From Odontocerum albicorne (taxonomy: Eukaryota > Arthropoda > Insecta > Trichoptera > Odontoceridae), in the NCBI GenBank assembly GCA_949825065.1, contig OX463845.1, forward strand, positions 25,212,728-25,276,727: 64,000 nt of DNA, written 5' to 3'. Below are positions 63,561-64,000 of this stretch, in pieces (position 1 is the first letter of the stretch; each line of letters starts with the position of its first letter). The position numbers were made by a program, and so were the translations under genes. Below the pieces are notes generated by a model, which worked only from the letters and a program-made list of their open reading frames with translations, did no database searches and had not been told where the DNA came from.

Positions 63561-64000
63561 CTCCACCAAAACCTGAATGTGTGACTATAGCAAACCAGAA
63601 AACTTTCAAGGACTTTCTTCATAATTTGACTTTCTATGGTTAGTTTTTGTGGTTTTTTCACTAAATTATTTTTATTTGATATGTAAATGCATATAAGTAC
63701 TCTTATATGAGTGGCTGTAGAAACGACCTGTCTATCCTTTAATTCTATAAATACCTAAAATTTACACTAACCTTTTTATTGATTTTAATAACATCATTTA
63801 GTTGATTGTTTTATTTGAATATTAATAAAAGGATAATTTAAATAGTGTGTTTAAAGAATACATCTATTCCATGTATTATCACACATAGAATTCTTGTACC
63901 ATCCATCTTTTCCACGTGGCCTTACCAGTGTTTATTTAAGATATCAAATTATTCCAAATCTTCCTTTTTTTCAAATGTATCCAATGAACTGTATCTCTCG
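63561..64000. other. Unassigned sequence to window end
   Basis: No supported feature; the LINE relic may continue some way into it. Confidence 0.35.

Overview
This is an AT-rich stretch of an animal nuclear genome, almost certainly an insect. I found no host gene that I could support. Nearly everything recognisable is transposable-element debris, tandem repeats or tRNA-derived short repeats (SINEs). A moth or butterfly is the most likely source. The main reason is several retroelement 3' ends carrying a GGGGTAGGCAGAG / CTCTGCCTACCCC motif next to a CATCACGCC-type end and a CATA-rich tail, which I know as a common lepidopteran repeat signature. I would not go below the level of insect with confidence. 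A run of exactly 200 N (31350-31549) shows this is a scaffold.

Layout. 1-11.7 kb holds dispersed SINE-like repeats, a LINE 3' end with a GAT microsatellite tail (2556-2890), a repeat with a hammerhead-like core (6115-6270) and a short minisatellite. 11.7-14.7 kb is an almost complete hAT DNA transposon with terminal inverted repeats (TIRs) and an 8-bp target duplication; its transposase is broken by one frameshift and one stop. 15.8-16.6 kb has an 80/87-bp minisatellite and a mariner remnant. 18.8-20.25 kb is a 5'-truncated non-LTR retrotransposon with one in-frame stop. 20.5-31.1 kb has SINEs, a 174-bp foldback and many LINE tails. 31.1-34.0 kb has a TA microsatellite, the assembly gap and a 5'-truncated Jockey-type LINE with an 828-codon open frame. 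36.4-39.6 kb has a 42-bp x 6 array, a 510-bp non-autonomous hAT element with a perfect 8-bp target duplication, and thirteen apparently identical 74-bp repeats. 41.3-41.9 kb is an inverted-repeat element. 42-51 kb holds more SINEs and LINE tails and a second hammerhead-like copy. 52.7-53.8 kb is a 51-bp minisatellite. 57.6-58.4 kb is a TTAA-flanked miniature element. 59.5-60.0 kb holds two mariner fragments in opposite orientation.

How the parts relate. The 3' tail of the 18.8-kb LINE (and of the copy at 48.2-48.6 kb) matches the tails of the tRNA-headed SINEs at 24.3, 34.4, 61.9 kb and elsewhere, as expected of a SINE mobilised by that LINE. The hAT MITE and the full hAT element have similar but not identical ends, so they are probably relatives, not parent and offspring.

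Most interesting observation. The 8-mer TACTCGTA / TACGAGTA occurs at 26 separate places (30 counting tandem copies), against roughly two expected from base composition. In three places the window has its own control: an otherwise matching sequence without the word, differing by a 6-bp insertion at a TA dinucleotide (clear at 42.5 kb and at the two ends of the TTAA element, weaker at 0.68 kb). I read this as a recurrent TA to TA-CTCG-TA micro-insertion, possibly the excision footprint of a TA-targeting transposon. The mechanism is inference.
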